Positions 8,918 through 17,254 of a stretch of DNA of 64,000 nucleotides are shown piece after piece (within the stretch, counting starts at the first letter, position 1; each line of letters starts with the position of its first letter). Where the stretch lies: the NCBI GenBank assembly GCA_002384935.1, contig DGCD01000011.1, positions 62,001 through 126,000 on the forward strand. Direction: 5' to 3'. The stretch comes from Pusillimonas sp. UBA3987. Its GTDB lineage: Bacteria > Pseudomonadota > Gammaproteobacteria > Burkholderiales > Burkholderiaceae_B. Below the pieces are notes generated by a model, which was given only the letters and a program-made list of their open reading frames with translations, did not search any database and was not told the DNA's origin. The translations under genes were made by a program, and so were the position numbers.

Positions 8918-11005
8918 ATGGAGAGGAAAGTGAAAAAGATTTGGGTAAATAGCTTAAGTGCGGGTGCCAGTGTCATAACAGCCTGCTACGGCATTTCTGT
9001 TGCGGCAGCGCAGCCGCTTGAGCCGGAACCAAAGCAGTTGGAAAAGATTGTGATTAAGGCGAGCCCGCTCAGAACCGACGCGAACAACTCGACAGTACCG
9101 GTATCGGTATTGTCGGGAGAGGGGCTGTTGCTAAGCGACCAGACAACCCTGGGTGTCGCGCTTGAGGGGTTGCCGGGTGTGCGCGCCGATACTTTCGGGA
9201 CGGGTGCCAGTCGTCCGGTGATTCGTGGGCAAACAGCCCCGCGTGTGGTGGTGCTGCAAGACGGTTCCGATGTGATGGACGCTTCCAGCATTTCTCCGGA
9301 TCATGCTTTGACAGTGGATCCGATGCTTGCCGAGCGAATTGAGGTGATTCGCGGGCCAGGCGCGTTGCTGTACAGTGCGGGTGCGATCGGTGGGGTCGTT
9401 AACGTGATTGATGGCCGTATACCGGATGCGGTACCCGCCAACGGTGTGGAAGGGTTTGCCAATCTCCAGGGGGCTACCGGCTCAGACGAACGTGCGGGTG
9501 CGGCGGGTGTCACCGCCGGGGAAGGGAACTTTGCGATTCGACTGCAGGGTTCCGCGCGGGATGCCGACGACTATCGCGTGCCTGATTGGTCAACGTCTCA
9601 CCTGCCCGGTTCGTTTGCCCGAAGCACGACCGGCAGTATCGGCGCTAGTTGGATTCACGATAACGGCTATACCGGTCTGTCATTCAGCCAGATCAACAGT
9701 CGTTACGGGCTGCCGGGGCACAACCATAGTTATGGCGATTGCCACCCCCACGGGTCATCCCTGCATTGCGGTGGTCATGACGACCATGAGGATGAGCATG
9801 AAGAGGAAGGGCACGACGACCACGACCATGACGACTCGGACGACAGCGATACACCGGTGACACGGCTGAAGTCACAACGAATCGACGCCCGTGGTGAGTA
9901 CACCGACCCACTGCCTGGTTTAACCCGGCTTAGTTGGCGTGCCGGATTCGCAAAGTATCGACACGATGAAATGGAACATGGCGAGATTGCCAGTACTTTC
10001 CGAAATCGGGCGTACGACGCCCGGCTCGAGCTGGCACATGCGCCGCTGGCTGGATGGGAGGGTGTGTTCGCCTTGCAGAATGGCCAAAGCCGTTTTGATA
10101 CATCCGGTCCAGAGCGCTTTTTGCCCAGCACACACACAAAAACCTGGGGTGTGGCTTTATTGGAAACCTATCGTTTGAACGACTGGCGTTTTGAAGTGGG
10201 CGTGCGTCATGACTGGCAGTCGATTGATCCGGACTCAGGCCAGCCAGCATACCAGGGGCGTGCCTTGTCGGGTTCGGCTGCGGCGATCTGGGAGTTCGCC
10301 CCGGCTTATTCCGTGGCGTTGCAGTTTTCCCGGGCCGAGCGCATGCCCGGCGCCCAGGAGTTGTATGCCGACGGTGTTCACCTGGCAACCAACACTTATG
10401 AACTCGGCCAGTCGGACTTGGGCACTGAAAAATCAACGGGTGTTGACCTGACGCTGAGAAAAACCGAAGGCGACTTCACTTTTGAAGCCAGCGTGTTTTA
10501 CAACCGTGTCAAAGATTACATTTATGCCCAGACGCTGGACCGCTATGAAGACTTCAGTTTGATTCAGTATGCGCAGCAGGACGCGCAGTTCGTGGGGGTC
10601 GAACTCGACATGAACTACCAGGTGAATCAGTACATTTCCGTCGGTGCGTTCGGCGACATGACCCGAGGACGATTAACCAATGGCGCCGGCGACCTGCCGC
10701 GTATTCCTGCCGCACGCGTGGGAGGCCGGGTTAATGCGCAGTGGCAGGACTGGCGGGCAAACCTCGAGGTCGTCAGGGTTTTACGACAGAACCGGATTGC
10801 CGCATACGAAACAGAAACGCCGGGGTACACCATGCTTAATGCCGGTGTGGCCTACGACTTTGAGGCGCAAGGGGCTGATGCACAGGTTTACCTGCAGGGA
10901 CGTAATCTGTTGAACCGTTTGGCGTTCAATCATAGTTCCTATCTGGCACAGGTGGCACCGTTGCCCGGTCGCAGTATCATGTTGGGCGTACGCGTGGATT
11001 ATTAA
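8918..11005 (+). CDS. znuD: TonB-dependent zinc receptor, ZnuD-like
   Basis: A roughly 695-residue outer-membrane receptor. A signal peptide is followed by a plug domain with VLQDGSDVMDASSISPDH and IEVIRGPGALLYSAGAIGGVVNVID, then a 22-strand barrel ending in an aromatic-rich terminus (GVRVDY). Residues about 267-310 form an extracellular loop packed with His, Asp and Cys, including HNHSYGDCHPHG and GHDDHDHDD, as in Neisseria ZnuD. Both the loop and the Zur-like box upstream point to zinc uptake. The start is uncertain: ATG 8918 or GTG 8930, the latter directly behind GAGAGG. No transporter genes follow; it ends 9 bases before dinB. Confidence 0.85.
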   Translation: MERKVKKIWVNSLSAGASVITACYGISVAAAQPLEPEPKQLEKIVIKASPLRTDANNSTVPVSVLSGEGLLLSDQTTLGVALEGLPGVRADTFGTGASRPVIRGQTAPRVVVLQDGSDVMDASSISPDHALTVDPMLAERIEVIRGPGALLYSAGAIGGVVNVIDGRIPDAVPANGVEGFANLQGATGSDERAGAAGVTAGEGNFAIRLQGSARDADDYRVPDWSTSHLPGSFARSTTGSIGASWIHDNGYTGLSFSQINSRYGLPGHNHSYGDCHPHGSSLHCGGHDDHEDEHEEEGHDDHDHDDSDDSDTPVTRLKSQRIDARGEYTDPLPGLTRLSWRAGFAKYRHDEMEHGEIASTFRNRAYDARLELAHAPLAGWEGVFALQNGQSRFDTSGPERFLPSTHTKTWGVALLETYRLNDWRFEVGVRHDWQSIDPDSGQPAYQGRALSGSAAAIWEFAPAYSVALQFSRAERMPGAQELYADGVHLATNTYELGQSDLGTEKSTGVDLTLRKTEGDFTFEASVFYNRVKDYIYAQTLDRYEDFSLIQYAQQDAQFVGVELDMNYQVNQYISVGAFGDMTRGRLTNGAGDLPRIPAARVGGRVNAQWQDWRANLEVVRVLRQNRIAAYETETPGYTMLNAGVAYDFEAQGADAQVYLQGRNLLNRLAFNHSSYLAQVAPLPGRSIMLGVRVDY

Positions 11006-11014
11006 AATGTCAGG

Positions 11015-12214
11015 ATGCCGCCACCCTCTTTCCCCAACAATGAAACGGATACGAGCCTTCAACCGGTTAACGGTGACGCCCGGCGGGTCGCGCATCTTGA
11101 CATGGACGCGTTCTACGCATCGGTGGAGTTGCTGCGCTACCCCGAGTTAAAAGGGCAGGCCGTGGTGATCGGGGGGCGCAACACCCCGGCCCCCGCAGAG
11201 CGCGCCGGTCGGCGCGTATTTGGGCGGCTGCGTCAGTATGTGGGGCGCGGGGTGGTGACAACGTCTACCTATGAAGCCCGGGCGCTGGGGGTTTTTTCCG
11301 CCATGGGCATGATGAAAGCCGCGCAACTGGCCCCCGATGCCTATTTGCTGCCCGCCGACTTCAATGCTTACCGTGAGTATTCACGCCGGTTCAAAGCGGC
11401 GGTAGCGGCAATTACGCCCTGTATCGAAGACCGCGGGATTGATGAAATCTATATCGACCTGACGCGGTCCGACGAGCCGTCGGATGTGATTGGTCGCCGG
11501 CTGAAAGAGGCCGTCTTCGAGGCAACAGGCTTAACGTGCTCCATTGCGATTTCCCCCAATAAACTGTTGTCCAAAATCGGGTCCGAGCTGCAAAAGCCCG
11601 ACGGCCTTACGATTCTGACGCACGACGACATTCCGACCCGGATCTGGCCATTGCCGGTCGGGAAAATCAATGGAATCGGCCCGAAAGCCACCCAGAAGCT
11701 GCAGGCGTTGGGTATTGAAACCATTGCGCAATTGGCGCAAGCCGATGCTGGCATGTTGCAAACGCATTTCGGGCGTACCTATGCCTCCTGGTTGCTTCGG
11801 GTGGCGCACGGCCGCGACGAGCGTGAGGTGGTCATGCATTCCGAGCCCAAATCGGTCAGTCGGGAAACCACGTTTGATCGGGATTTACATGTGTTGCACG
11901 ACCGCGAGCGTTTGTCGGCGGTTTTTTTCAGCTTGTGTGAAAAAGTGGCTCAAGACCTGAAACGTAAAGGGGTAAAGGGACGCACGGTCGGCGTTAAATT
12001 GCGATTTGAGGATTTCCGGACAATAACCCGCGACTATTCGCTGGATCAGGAAACGGATGAGGTGCAGTTGATTCATTTTGCTGCGCGACAATGCTTGAAG
12101 CGTATCGAGTTTTCTGCGCGCGTGCGCTTGCTGGGTGTGCGGGTGAGCGGGCTGGCTGCGGCAACACAAAATGGAACGAATGTGCCAACTTTAGTGCAGT
12201 TGCCGCTTTACTGA
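11015..12214 (+). CDS. dinB: DNA polymerase IV
   Basis: A 399-residue Y-family translesion polymerase. AHLDMDAFYASVE (about residues 26-38) gives the first catalytic Asp, and DRGIDEIYIDLT (about 139-150) gives the Asp-Glu pair. A helix-hairpin-helix GKINGIGPKATQKLQALGI and the little-finger domain follow. An insertion after VVIGG, containing GRRVFGRLRQYVGRG, lengthens the palm compared with E. coli DinB; I believe this form is common in Burkholderiales. It copies past lesions, with low fidelity. No beta-clamp motif is obvious at the C-terminus. No LexA-type CTGT-N8-ACAG box was seen nearby. Confidence 0.9.
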   Translation: MPPPSFPNNETDTSLQPVNGDARRVAHLDMDAFYASVELLRYPELKGQAVVIGGRNTPAPAERAGRRVFGRLRQYVGRGVVTTSTYEARALGVFSAMGMMKAAQLAPDAYLLPADFNAYREYSRRFKAAVAAITPCIEDRGIDEIYIDLTRSDEPSDVIGRRLKEAVFEATGLTCSIAISPNKLLSKIGSELQKPDGLTILTHDDIPTRIWPLPVGKINGIGPKATQKLQALGIETIAQLAQADAGMLQTHFGRTYASWLLRVAHGRDEREVVMHSEPKSVSRETTFDRDLHVLHDRERLSAVFFSLCEKVAQDLKRKGVKGRTVGVKLRFEDFRTITRDYSLDQETDEVQLIHFAARQCLKRIEFSARVRLLGVRVSGLAAATQNGTNVPTLVQLPLY

Positions 12215-12311
12215 GGGAACTGCTCTTTTTTTTGTAATGAGCAGGAAAATGAACAGGCTAGTCATGAAGTTGTATCAATTGTGAAAATACCGATGCAAAC
12301 CATTTGGTTGC

Positions 12312-12323
12312 TCTGTATACTGA
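12312..12323. promoter_or_regulatory. PicR operator 1 (picR promoter)
   Basis: TCTGTATACTGA differs by one base from the perfect palindrome TCAGTATACTGA found before picC. It contains TATACT, a good -10 element, 28 bases before the picR start. Autoregulation of picR is inferred. Confidence 0.65.
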
Positions 12324-12350
12324 GTAAAAAACACGAGAGACTAGCGCATT

Positions 12351-12941
12351 ATGAAACAGAGTTATTCAGCCGTGCCGAACCATGATTCAGTTTCGGATAT
12401 AGAACATAAAAAAAAGCAGGAAACCGGCAGGGCCGGCTCGAGCCGGAAAGAGCCTTTGCCAGACGACATTACGCCCGCTGTGTTCAGCCAGCAGGGGCTT
12501 TGGTCGCGCCCCGGTTTTCTGGTTCGCCGGTTGAATCAGATTCATTATGCAATGTTCTTTGAAGAATGCAAAGAGGGCAATATCACCCCGGTTCAATATG
12601 GCATTCTTACCGTGCTCTCGCGTAATCCCTGGCTTGATCAAACCGCGATTGGCTACGAACTGGGGCTCGATCGCACCACTTCGGCCGACGTGATCAAGCG
12701 GCTCGAGGAAAAGGGGCTGGTGGAGCGGCGTGTGAATCCCACCGACAAACGTTCGCGACAGGCCAATATTACGCCGGAAGGGTTGGCCCTGATGGAGTCT
12801 TTGAAAGACGGCATGGCACGGTCACAGCAACGGCTTATCGAGCCGCTCTCGCCCGCCGATCGCAAGACCTTCATGACGTTGCTGGCTGAGGTTGTGGAAG
12901 CGAACAATCAACATGGCCGGGCGGCGCTGAAGTCTGTTTGA
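12351..12941 (+). CDS. picR: MarR family repressor PicR
   Basis: A 196-residue MarR protein with a long polar N-terminal tail. The winged helix spans NPWLDQTAIGYELGLDRTTSADVIKRLEEKGLVERRVNPTDKRSRQANITPEG. It stands at the head of a picolinate gene cluster in the same position as picR of Alcaligenes faecalis JQ135, where (as I recall) it is a MarR-type repressor of the pic operons. Four copies of one palindromic motif lie at the promoters of picR, picC, picB and the dctP/picA operon, which supports that role here. The ligand is presumably a pathway intermediate. Confidence 0.85.
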   Translation: MKQSYSAVPNHDSVSDIEHKKKQETGRAGSSRKEPLPDDITPAVFSQQGLWSRPGFLVRRLNQIHYAMFFEECKEGNITPVQYGILTVLSRNPWLDQTAIGYELGLDRTTSADVIKRLEEKGLVERRVNPTDKRSRQANITPEGLALMESLKDGMARSQQRLIEPLSPADRKTFMTLLAEVVEANNQHGRAALKSV

Positions 12942-13026
12942 GCGCTATCCAAGCTTTTTTCATTACCTGGGACAGTGGTGTCGACCCTTCGTGTAAGGGT
13001 TTACGCCATAGAAGCGTAATGATTTT

Positions 13027-13040
13027 GTCAGTATACTGAC
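13027..13040. promoter_or_regulatory. PicR operator 2 (picC promoter)
   Basis: GTCAGTATACTGAC is a perfect 14-bp palindrome. Its centre holds TATACT as a -10 hexamer; no good -35 is visible. It lies 41 bases before the picC start. It is the best copy of the motif repeated at the other pic promoters. Confidence 0.75.
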
Positions 13041-13081
13041 ATTAACTTTAAATGATCGCTTTAGGCAAGAGGAGAGTTGTT

Positions 13082-14044
13082 GTGAGTCGAATTCGTAAAA
13101 TTGCGTTGGAAGAGCACTTTACAGGTGTGGGTTTTGGCGATTACTCAAAGGCATTTGTCAGCCTGATCGACCCGGCGGTGGCTGCCGATTTAACCAGCCG
13201 CCTTACCGATTTCGACGAAATCCGCCTGAAGGAAATGGACGCCGCCGGCATTGATTACGTGATTCTTTCTCAAACAGGCCCTGGGGTACAGGCAGAGAAA
13301 GATACCGCCGCCGCCATTTCGCGTGCGAAAGAAAACAACGACTTCCTTGCACAACAGGTTGCGCGTCATCCCACACGCTTTGGTGGCTTTGCGCATTTGC
13401 CCATGCAAGATCCCAAGGCAGCGGGCGATGAGTTGGAGCGGGCTGTAAAAGAGCTGGGCTTCAAAGGTGCGCTGGTGAATGGCCATACGCACGGCGTCTA
13501 CTACGATGACCCCGCGTATGACGTTTTCTGGGAGCGCATGCAGGAACTGGATGTGCCTTTGTACCTGCACCCTTTCAACATGTTCGATACCCCGCACATG
13601 TTCACGAAACACCCCGAGCTCATGGGGGCCACCTGGGGCTGGGGCGTGGAAACCGGCACGCACGCACTGCGTTTGTTGTTCGGTGGTGTGTTCGATCGTT
13701 TTCCGAAGCTGAAACTGATTCTGGGGCACATGGGTGAAGGCCTGCCGTTCCTGCGCTGGCGCTTCGACAGCCGTTTTGCCGTCTATCCGCAAGGCGTGAC
13801 GCTGGATCGCAAGCCGTCCGAGTATTTCGGTTCCAACATTGTCATTACGACTTCCGGCGTATGCTCGCACCCCTCGCTGATGGGTGCGATTGGTGAAATG
13901 GGCGCGGAAGGTGTTATGTTTTCGGTAGACTATCCTTATGAAGAAACAGCGGTTGCCGCCGACTTCATTGAAACGGCACCAATGGATGAAAAAACACGCG
14001 CACTCGTTTGCCATGGCAACGCAGAGCGCTTGTTCAAGCTTTAA
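13082..14044 (+). CDS. picC: 3,6-dihydroxypicolinate decarboxylase
   Basis: A 320-residue amidohydrolase-2 family protein related to gamma-resorcylate decarboxylase. Metal ligands can be placed: E10 and H12 in the motif LEEHF, H163 in YLHP, and D283 in SVDYP; H216 in GHMGE is the likely acid-base residue. Non-oxidative decarboxylation of 3,6-dihydroxypicolinate to 2,5-dihydroxypyridine is inferred from family and from position before the ring-cleavage genes. GTG 13082 was chosen because AGAGGAGAG lies 6 bases upstream; a longer in-frame ATG start at 13052 lacks a ribosome site. Confidence 0.85.
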   Translation: MSRIRKIALEEHFTGVGFGDYSKAFVSLIDPAVAADLTSRLTDFDEIRLKEMDAAGIDYVILSQTGPGVQAEKDTAAAISRAKENNDFLAQQVARHPTRFGGFAHLPMQDPKAAGDELERAVKELGFKGALVNGHTHGVYYDDPAYDVFWERMQELDVPLYLHPFNMFDTPHMFTKHPELMGATWGWGVETGTHALRLLFGGVFDRFPKLKLILGHMGEGLPFLRWRFDSRFAVYPQGVTLDRKPSEYFGSNIVITTSGVCSHPSLMGAIGEMGAEGVMFSVDYPYEETAVAADFIETAPMDEKTRALVCHGNAERLFKL

Positions 14045-14055
14045 ACGGAGAAAGT

Positions 14056-14889
14056 ATGAGTACGTTTTTGTATGGGGCCAATGTTCACGCCAATGGTATT
14101 CGCCAGCATTACCTGCGTTACGGCGGAAATGAGGGTGAACGGGCCGGCCGCGATGCGGTTGTGATCGTGCCCGGCATTACCAGCCCGGCCATTACCTGGG
14201 GCTTTGTGGCTGAACGGTTTGGCCAGCATTTTGATACTTATGTGCTCGATGTGCGCGGTCGCGGGTTGTCGCAGGCCTCCGACACACTGGATTACAGTCT
14301 GGATGCGCAAGCGAACGACGTGGTCGAGTTCGTCAAGGCACTGGGCTTGAAGCGCTACAGTATCGTGGGCCACTCAATGGGGGGGCGCATTGGTGTGCGC
14401 GCAGCGCGTAGCGAGCCCGAAGGTCTCGTGCGTCTGGTGATGGTCGATCCGCCCGTCTCCGGCCCGGGGCGTCGCGAATACCCGTCAAAGTTGCCTTGGT
14501 ATGTCGATTCCATGGCACTGGCCCGCAAAGGCTGCAGCGCCGAGGAAATGCGCGCCTTTTGCCCTACCTGGACACAAGAGCAGTTGCAGTTGCGCGCCGA
14601 GTGGCTCCATACTTGCGACGAGCGTGCCATTATCACCAGCTTTGAAGACTTCCACAAAGACGACGTTCATGTCGATATGCCCAAGGTGAAAGTGCCCACC
14701 ATGCTGATGGTGGCCGAGCGGGGCGGCGTCATTCTCGAGGAAGATATTGAAGAGATCAAGACACTCATTCCAGGTGTTGCTGTTTCTCATGTGAACGACG
14801 CGGGCCACATGATTCCCTGGGACAATGAAGAGGGCTTTTATGAAGCCTTTGGCGATTTCCTGGGTGCCCCGTTAACCCGTCGCGCCTAA
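14056..14889 (+). CDS. picE: N-formylmaleamate deformylase
   Basis: A 277-residue alpha/beta hydrolase closely resembling NicD of Pseudomonas putida along its whole length (for example GITSPAITWGFVAER and VDPPVSGPGRR). The triad is S107 in GHSMGG, D131 in VDPP, and H251 in AGHMIPW. It removes the formyl group of N-formylmaleamate to give maleamate and formate. It begins 11 bases after picC and precedes the dioxygenase that makes its substrate. picE before picD is the gene order I recall for A. faecalis JQ135. Confidence 0.92.
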   Translation: MSTFLYGANVHANGIRQHYLRYGGNEGERAGRDAVVIVPGITSPAITWGFVAERFGQHFDTYVLDVRGRGLSQASDTLDYSLDAQANDVVEFVKALGLKRYSIVGHSMGGRIGVRAARSEPEGLVRLVMVDPPVSGPGRREYPSKLPWYVDSMALARKGCSAEEMRAFCPTWTQEQLQLRAEWLHTCDERAIITSFEDFHKDDVHVDMPKVKVPTMLMVAERGGVILEEDIEEIKTLIPGVAVSHVNDAGHMIPWDNEEGFYEAFGDFLGAPLTRRA

Positions 14890-14913
14890 TTCCTTTATTT
14901 TCAGGAGTTCATC

Positions 14914-15957
14914 ATGCCTGTTAGTGATTACCAACTCGTTTCCGCATGGCAGGAAGTGCTGCGTTTGTCCAAGCTTGAAGCCGGGCAAACCGTAACGATT
15001 CTTACCAGTACAGCAACTCACCCGCAGAACCTGCGATGTGCCGCGATCGCGGTGCAATCCCTGGGGGCGGTGATGAACCGCCTCGACCTGCCGCCGGTTA
15101 ACGCCGAAAAGGCATTGAGCCGCGACTCGCTGGCTTATTTGGGCACCACACCGCTCACGGGTAACAAGGCTGCGATTGCCTGCCTGAAAGAAAGCGATCT
15201 CGTGCTTGATCTCATGACGCTTTTGTTTTCACCGGAACAGATCGACATTCTGAAAAGCGGTACGAAGATTCTGCTGGCAGTGGAGCCACCCGAGGTGCTG
15301 GTGCGTACCGTACCAACCGAAGCCGATCGCAAGCGTGTGAAAACGGCGGCGGCACGCATCGAGGCAGCCAAGGAAATGACGGTCGTCTCGGATGCGGGTA
15401 CCGATCTGCGTTGCCCCATCGGCGAGTTCCCGCCCACGGCGGAATATGCCTTTGTAGATGAGGCGGGCCGCTGGGATCACTGGCCCAGTGGTTTTGCCTT
15501 TACCTTTCCCAACGAAGGCCAGGCCACAGGCCGTATTGTGATCGATAAAGGCGATATTCTCTTGCCGCAGAAAAGCTATACGACCGACCAGATTATTCTG
15601 ACGGTCGAGAACGGCTACGCCACCAAGATTGAAGGCGGCGTCGATGCCGAACTGCTGCGTGAATACATGGCTTCATTCAACGATCCCGAAGGCTACGCCA
15701 TTTCCCACATTGGCTGGGGCCTGCAGCCGCGCTGCTACTGGTCCACCCTGGGCTTGTACGACAAAGAACAAACCATTGGCATGGACGCGCGGGCCTATGA
15801 AGGCAACTTCCTGTTCTCGTTAGGGCCAAACAACGAGGGCGGTGGCAGCCGTACCACAGCGTGTCACATTGATATTCCTTTGCGTAACTGCACAGTCTCG
15901 CTTGATGGCGAGGAAGTGGTCCGCAACGGAAAAGTGCTTGATGGTGGTGTGAAATGA
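14914..15957 (+). CDS. picD: 2,5-dihydroxypyridine 5,6-dioxygenase
   Basis: A 347-residue extradiol-type dioxygenase of the NicX family, resembling M29 peptidases in fold. The iron ligands known in NicX, H265, H318 and D320, are found at the same numbers here, in ISHIGWG and CHIDIPLRN. It opens the 2,5-dihydroxypyridine ring between C5 and C6 with O2 to give N-formylmaleamate. AGGAG precedes the ATG. The stop overlaps picF by ATGA. Confidence 0.94.
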   Translation: MPVSDYQLVSAWQEVLRLSKLEAGQTVTILTSTATHPQNLRCAAIAVQSLGAVMNRLDLPPVNAEKALSRDSLAYLGTTPLTGNKAAIACLKESDLVLDLMTLLFSPEQIDILKSGTKILLAVEPPEVLVRTVPTEADRKRVKTAAARIEAAKEMTVVSDAGTDLRCPIGEFPPTAEYAFVDEAGRWDHWPSGFAFTFPNEGQATGRIVIDKGDILLPQKSYTTDQIILTVENGYATKIEGGVDAELLREYMASFNDPEGYAISHIGWGLQPRCYWSTLGLYDKEQTIGMDARAYEGNFLFSLGPNNEGGGSRTTACHIDIPLRNCTVSLDGEEVVRNGKVLDGGVK

Positions 15958-16583
15958 CACAAGGCAGCGATGTGCAAACCTATGCCAAGCAAGGGTTTGG
16001 CAATCAGTTCGAACTGAAGGCGCCGGTAGGGCTGCTGATCATCGATTTTGTGAATGGTTTTGCCGCCCCCGAGGTATTCGGGGGCGGCAATATCAAGGAA
16101 GCCATCCAGAATACGGTTCCTTTGCTGGCCGAAGCGCGCAAGCGTGGCTGGCCGGTGGCGCATACGCGGATTGTCTTTGCCGATGATGGTGCCGACAACA
16201 ATATTTTTTCCTTGAAAGTACCCAGCATGCTGGGCTTGAAGGAAGATCACCCCAACAGCGCCATTGTCTCGGAACTGGCGCCGGCAGAGGGTGAGTACGT
16301 TGTGCGCAAAACGGTACCGTCGGCGTTCTTTGGTACTTCGCTGGCGGCGTGGCTGGCCATGCGTGGGGTGCAAACCCTGGTGGTGGCCGGTGCGGTTACC
16401 AGCGGTTGTGTGCGTGCCAGCGTGGTCGACGCCATGCAATGGGGCTTTCGCCCATTGGTGTTATCTGATTGCGTGGGTGATCGTGCATTGGGGCCACACG
16501 AGGCAAACATGTTCGATATGGAACAGAAGTACGCCACCGTGATGAAGCGTGATGAAGCGCTGAAGGCACTGGAAGGCCTGTAA
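15954..16583 (+). CDS. picF: maleamate amidohydrolase
   Basis: A 209-residue isochorismatase-fold cysteine hydrolase, NicF-like. The catalytic set is D31 in IIDFVNGF, K119 in VRKTVPSAFF, and C152 in AVTSGCVR. It converts maleamate to maleate and ammonia. Its start overlaps the picD stop by four bases. It is the last gene of the picCEDF operon; the maleate isomerase expected next (picG) is not in this window and must be elsewhere. Confidence 0.9.
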   Translation: MTQGSDVQTYAKQGFGNQFELKAPVGLLIIDFVNGFAAPEVFGGGNIKEAIQNTVPLLAEARKRGWPVAHTRIVFADDGADNNIFSLKVPSMLGLKEDHPNSAIVSELAPAEGEYVVRKTVPSAFFGTSLAAWLAMRGVQTLVVAGAVTSGCVRASVVDAMQWGFRPLVLSDCVGDRALGPHEANMFDMEQKYATVMKRDEALKALEGL

Positions 16584-16610
16584 GATCGGCACTGGTTGGA
16601 CCAGGCAAAC

Positions 16611-16668
16611 AAAAAACCGCTGCTTTAAATTTCCCCGGGTACGGGGCAGTTTAAAGCAGCGGTTTTTT
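16611..16668. terminator. bidirectional terminator between picF and picB4
   Basis: A perfect 19-bp inverted repeat (16611-16629 with 16650-16668, arm TTTAAAGCAGCGGTTTTTT) has an inner CCCCG/CGGGG stem. The A-run on the left and T-run on the right allow termination of both convergent operons. Confidence 0.95.
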
Positions 16669-16725
16669 CATGGTTGTTTCATTCAGGCACCGTGGCGCCC
16701 GAACGAAACAGCATGACGTCAATGA

Positions 16726-17253
16726 TTAAACCGGATAAACCAGGTCGGTGGCCAGGATTTCGGTGTCGTAGACAACCTGGCGCTCTTTGAGCAGCAGGCC
16801 GTTTTCACTACGTACAAAGCGGTCGTAATACTTGCCGGCCAGGTGAATGGTGGACTGCCCTTCAATTAGCGTTTGAATCAGCAGGTAGTTGGTCTCGGCT
16901 TCAATGAATTCGTCGGTTTCATCGATGACGCGAATATTCGACACCATGTGCATGATGTGGCGTGGTGCAAACATTTGTGTTTGAGCAATTGCCACCGCGC
17001 GGTCGTGCATCATGCCGCGCCCTTCCGCATAAACCAGGCCCACCAGCATTTGCTGGTTGGCATTCTCGCGCGAGGTAACCCGGTAGAGTCCATCCTCAGT
17101 AAAGAAATCAGGCCATTTTTTTACGTCGCAGGCATCCAGTACCGCACAATATTCAACATGAAATGCTTCGATTTCCGCGCGTAATTGTTGAGCCCGTGCA
17201 GCGTCAACCTTCACAGGCTGATAGGAAAAGTCGGTTTTCATTTTTGAAAGCAT
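16726..17253 (-). CDS. picB4: 6-hydroxypicolinate hydroxylase, small (beta) subunit
   Basis: A 175-residue protein of the aromatic-ring-hydroxylating dioxygenase beta-subunit family (NTF2 fold). Visible features are IEAFHVEYCAVLDACDVKKWPDFFTEDGLYRV, AVAIAQTQMFAPRHIMHMVSNIRV, and LAGKYYDRFVRSENGLLLKERQVVYDTE. The subunit is structural, packing with the Rieske alpha subunit. Its ATG lies directly behind the alpha-subunit stop. Four-component hydroxylation of 6-hydroxypicolinate at C3 is assigned from the matching order in A. faecalis JQ135 (picB4B3B2B1). Confidence 0.85.
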   Translation of the reverse strand: MLSKMKTDFSYQPVKVDAARAQQLRAEIEAFHVEYCAVLDACDVKKWPDFFTEDGLYRVTSRENANQQMLVGLVYAEGRGMMHDRAVAIAQTQMFAPRHIMHMVSNIRVIDETDEFIEAETNYLLIQTLIEGQSTIHLAGKYYDRFVRSENGLLLKERQVVYDTEILATDLVYPV

Positions 17254-17254
17254 A

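Noticed and set aside
9719..9848. His/Asp-rich repeat-like stretch as a possible tandem repeat or slippage tract
   Set aside because: The DNA is not a clean repeat; it is the metal-binding loop of the TonB receptor.
12220..12244. CTGCTC/GAGCAG pair after dinB with a T-run
   Set aside because: The T-run is in the loop, not behind the stem, and the stem is only six pairs, so I did not call a terminator.
16062..16088. Strong hairpin GCCGCCCCCGA/TCGGGGGCGGC with a 5-base loop
   Set aside because: It lies inside picF coding sequence and encodes a normal part of the protein; no T-run follows, so it is not a terminator.
13082..16583. Nicotinate (nic) degradation cluster
   Set aside because: The lower pathway is shared, but there is no NicA/NicB or NicC monooxygenase. 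The GRDC-like decarboxylase and the four-component Rieske hydroxylase point to picolinate.
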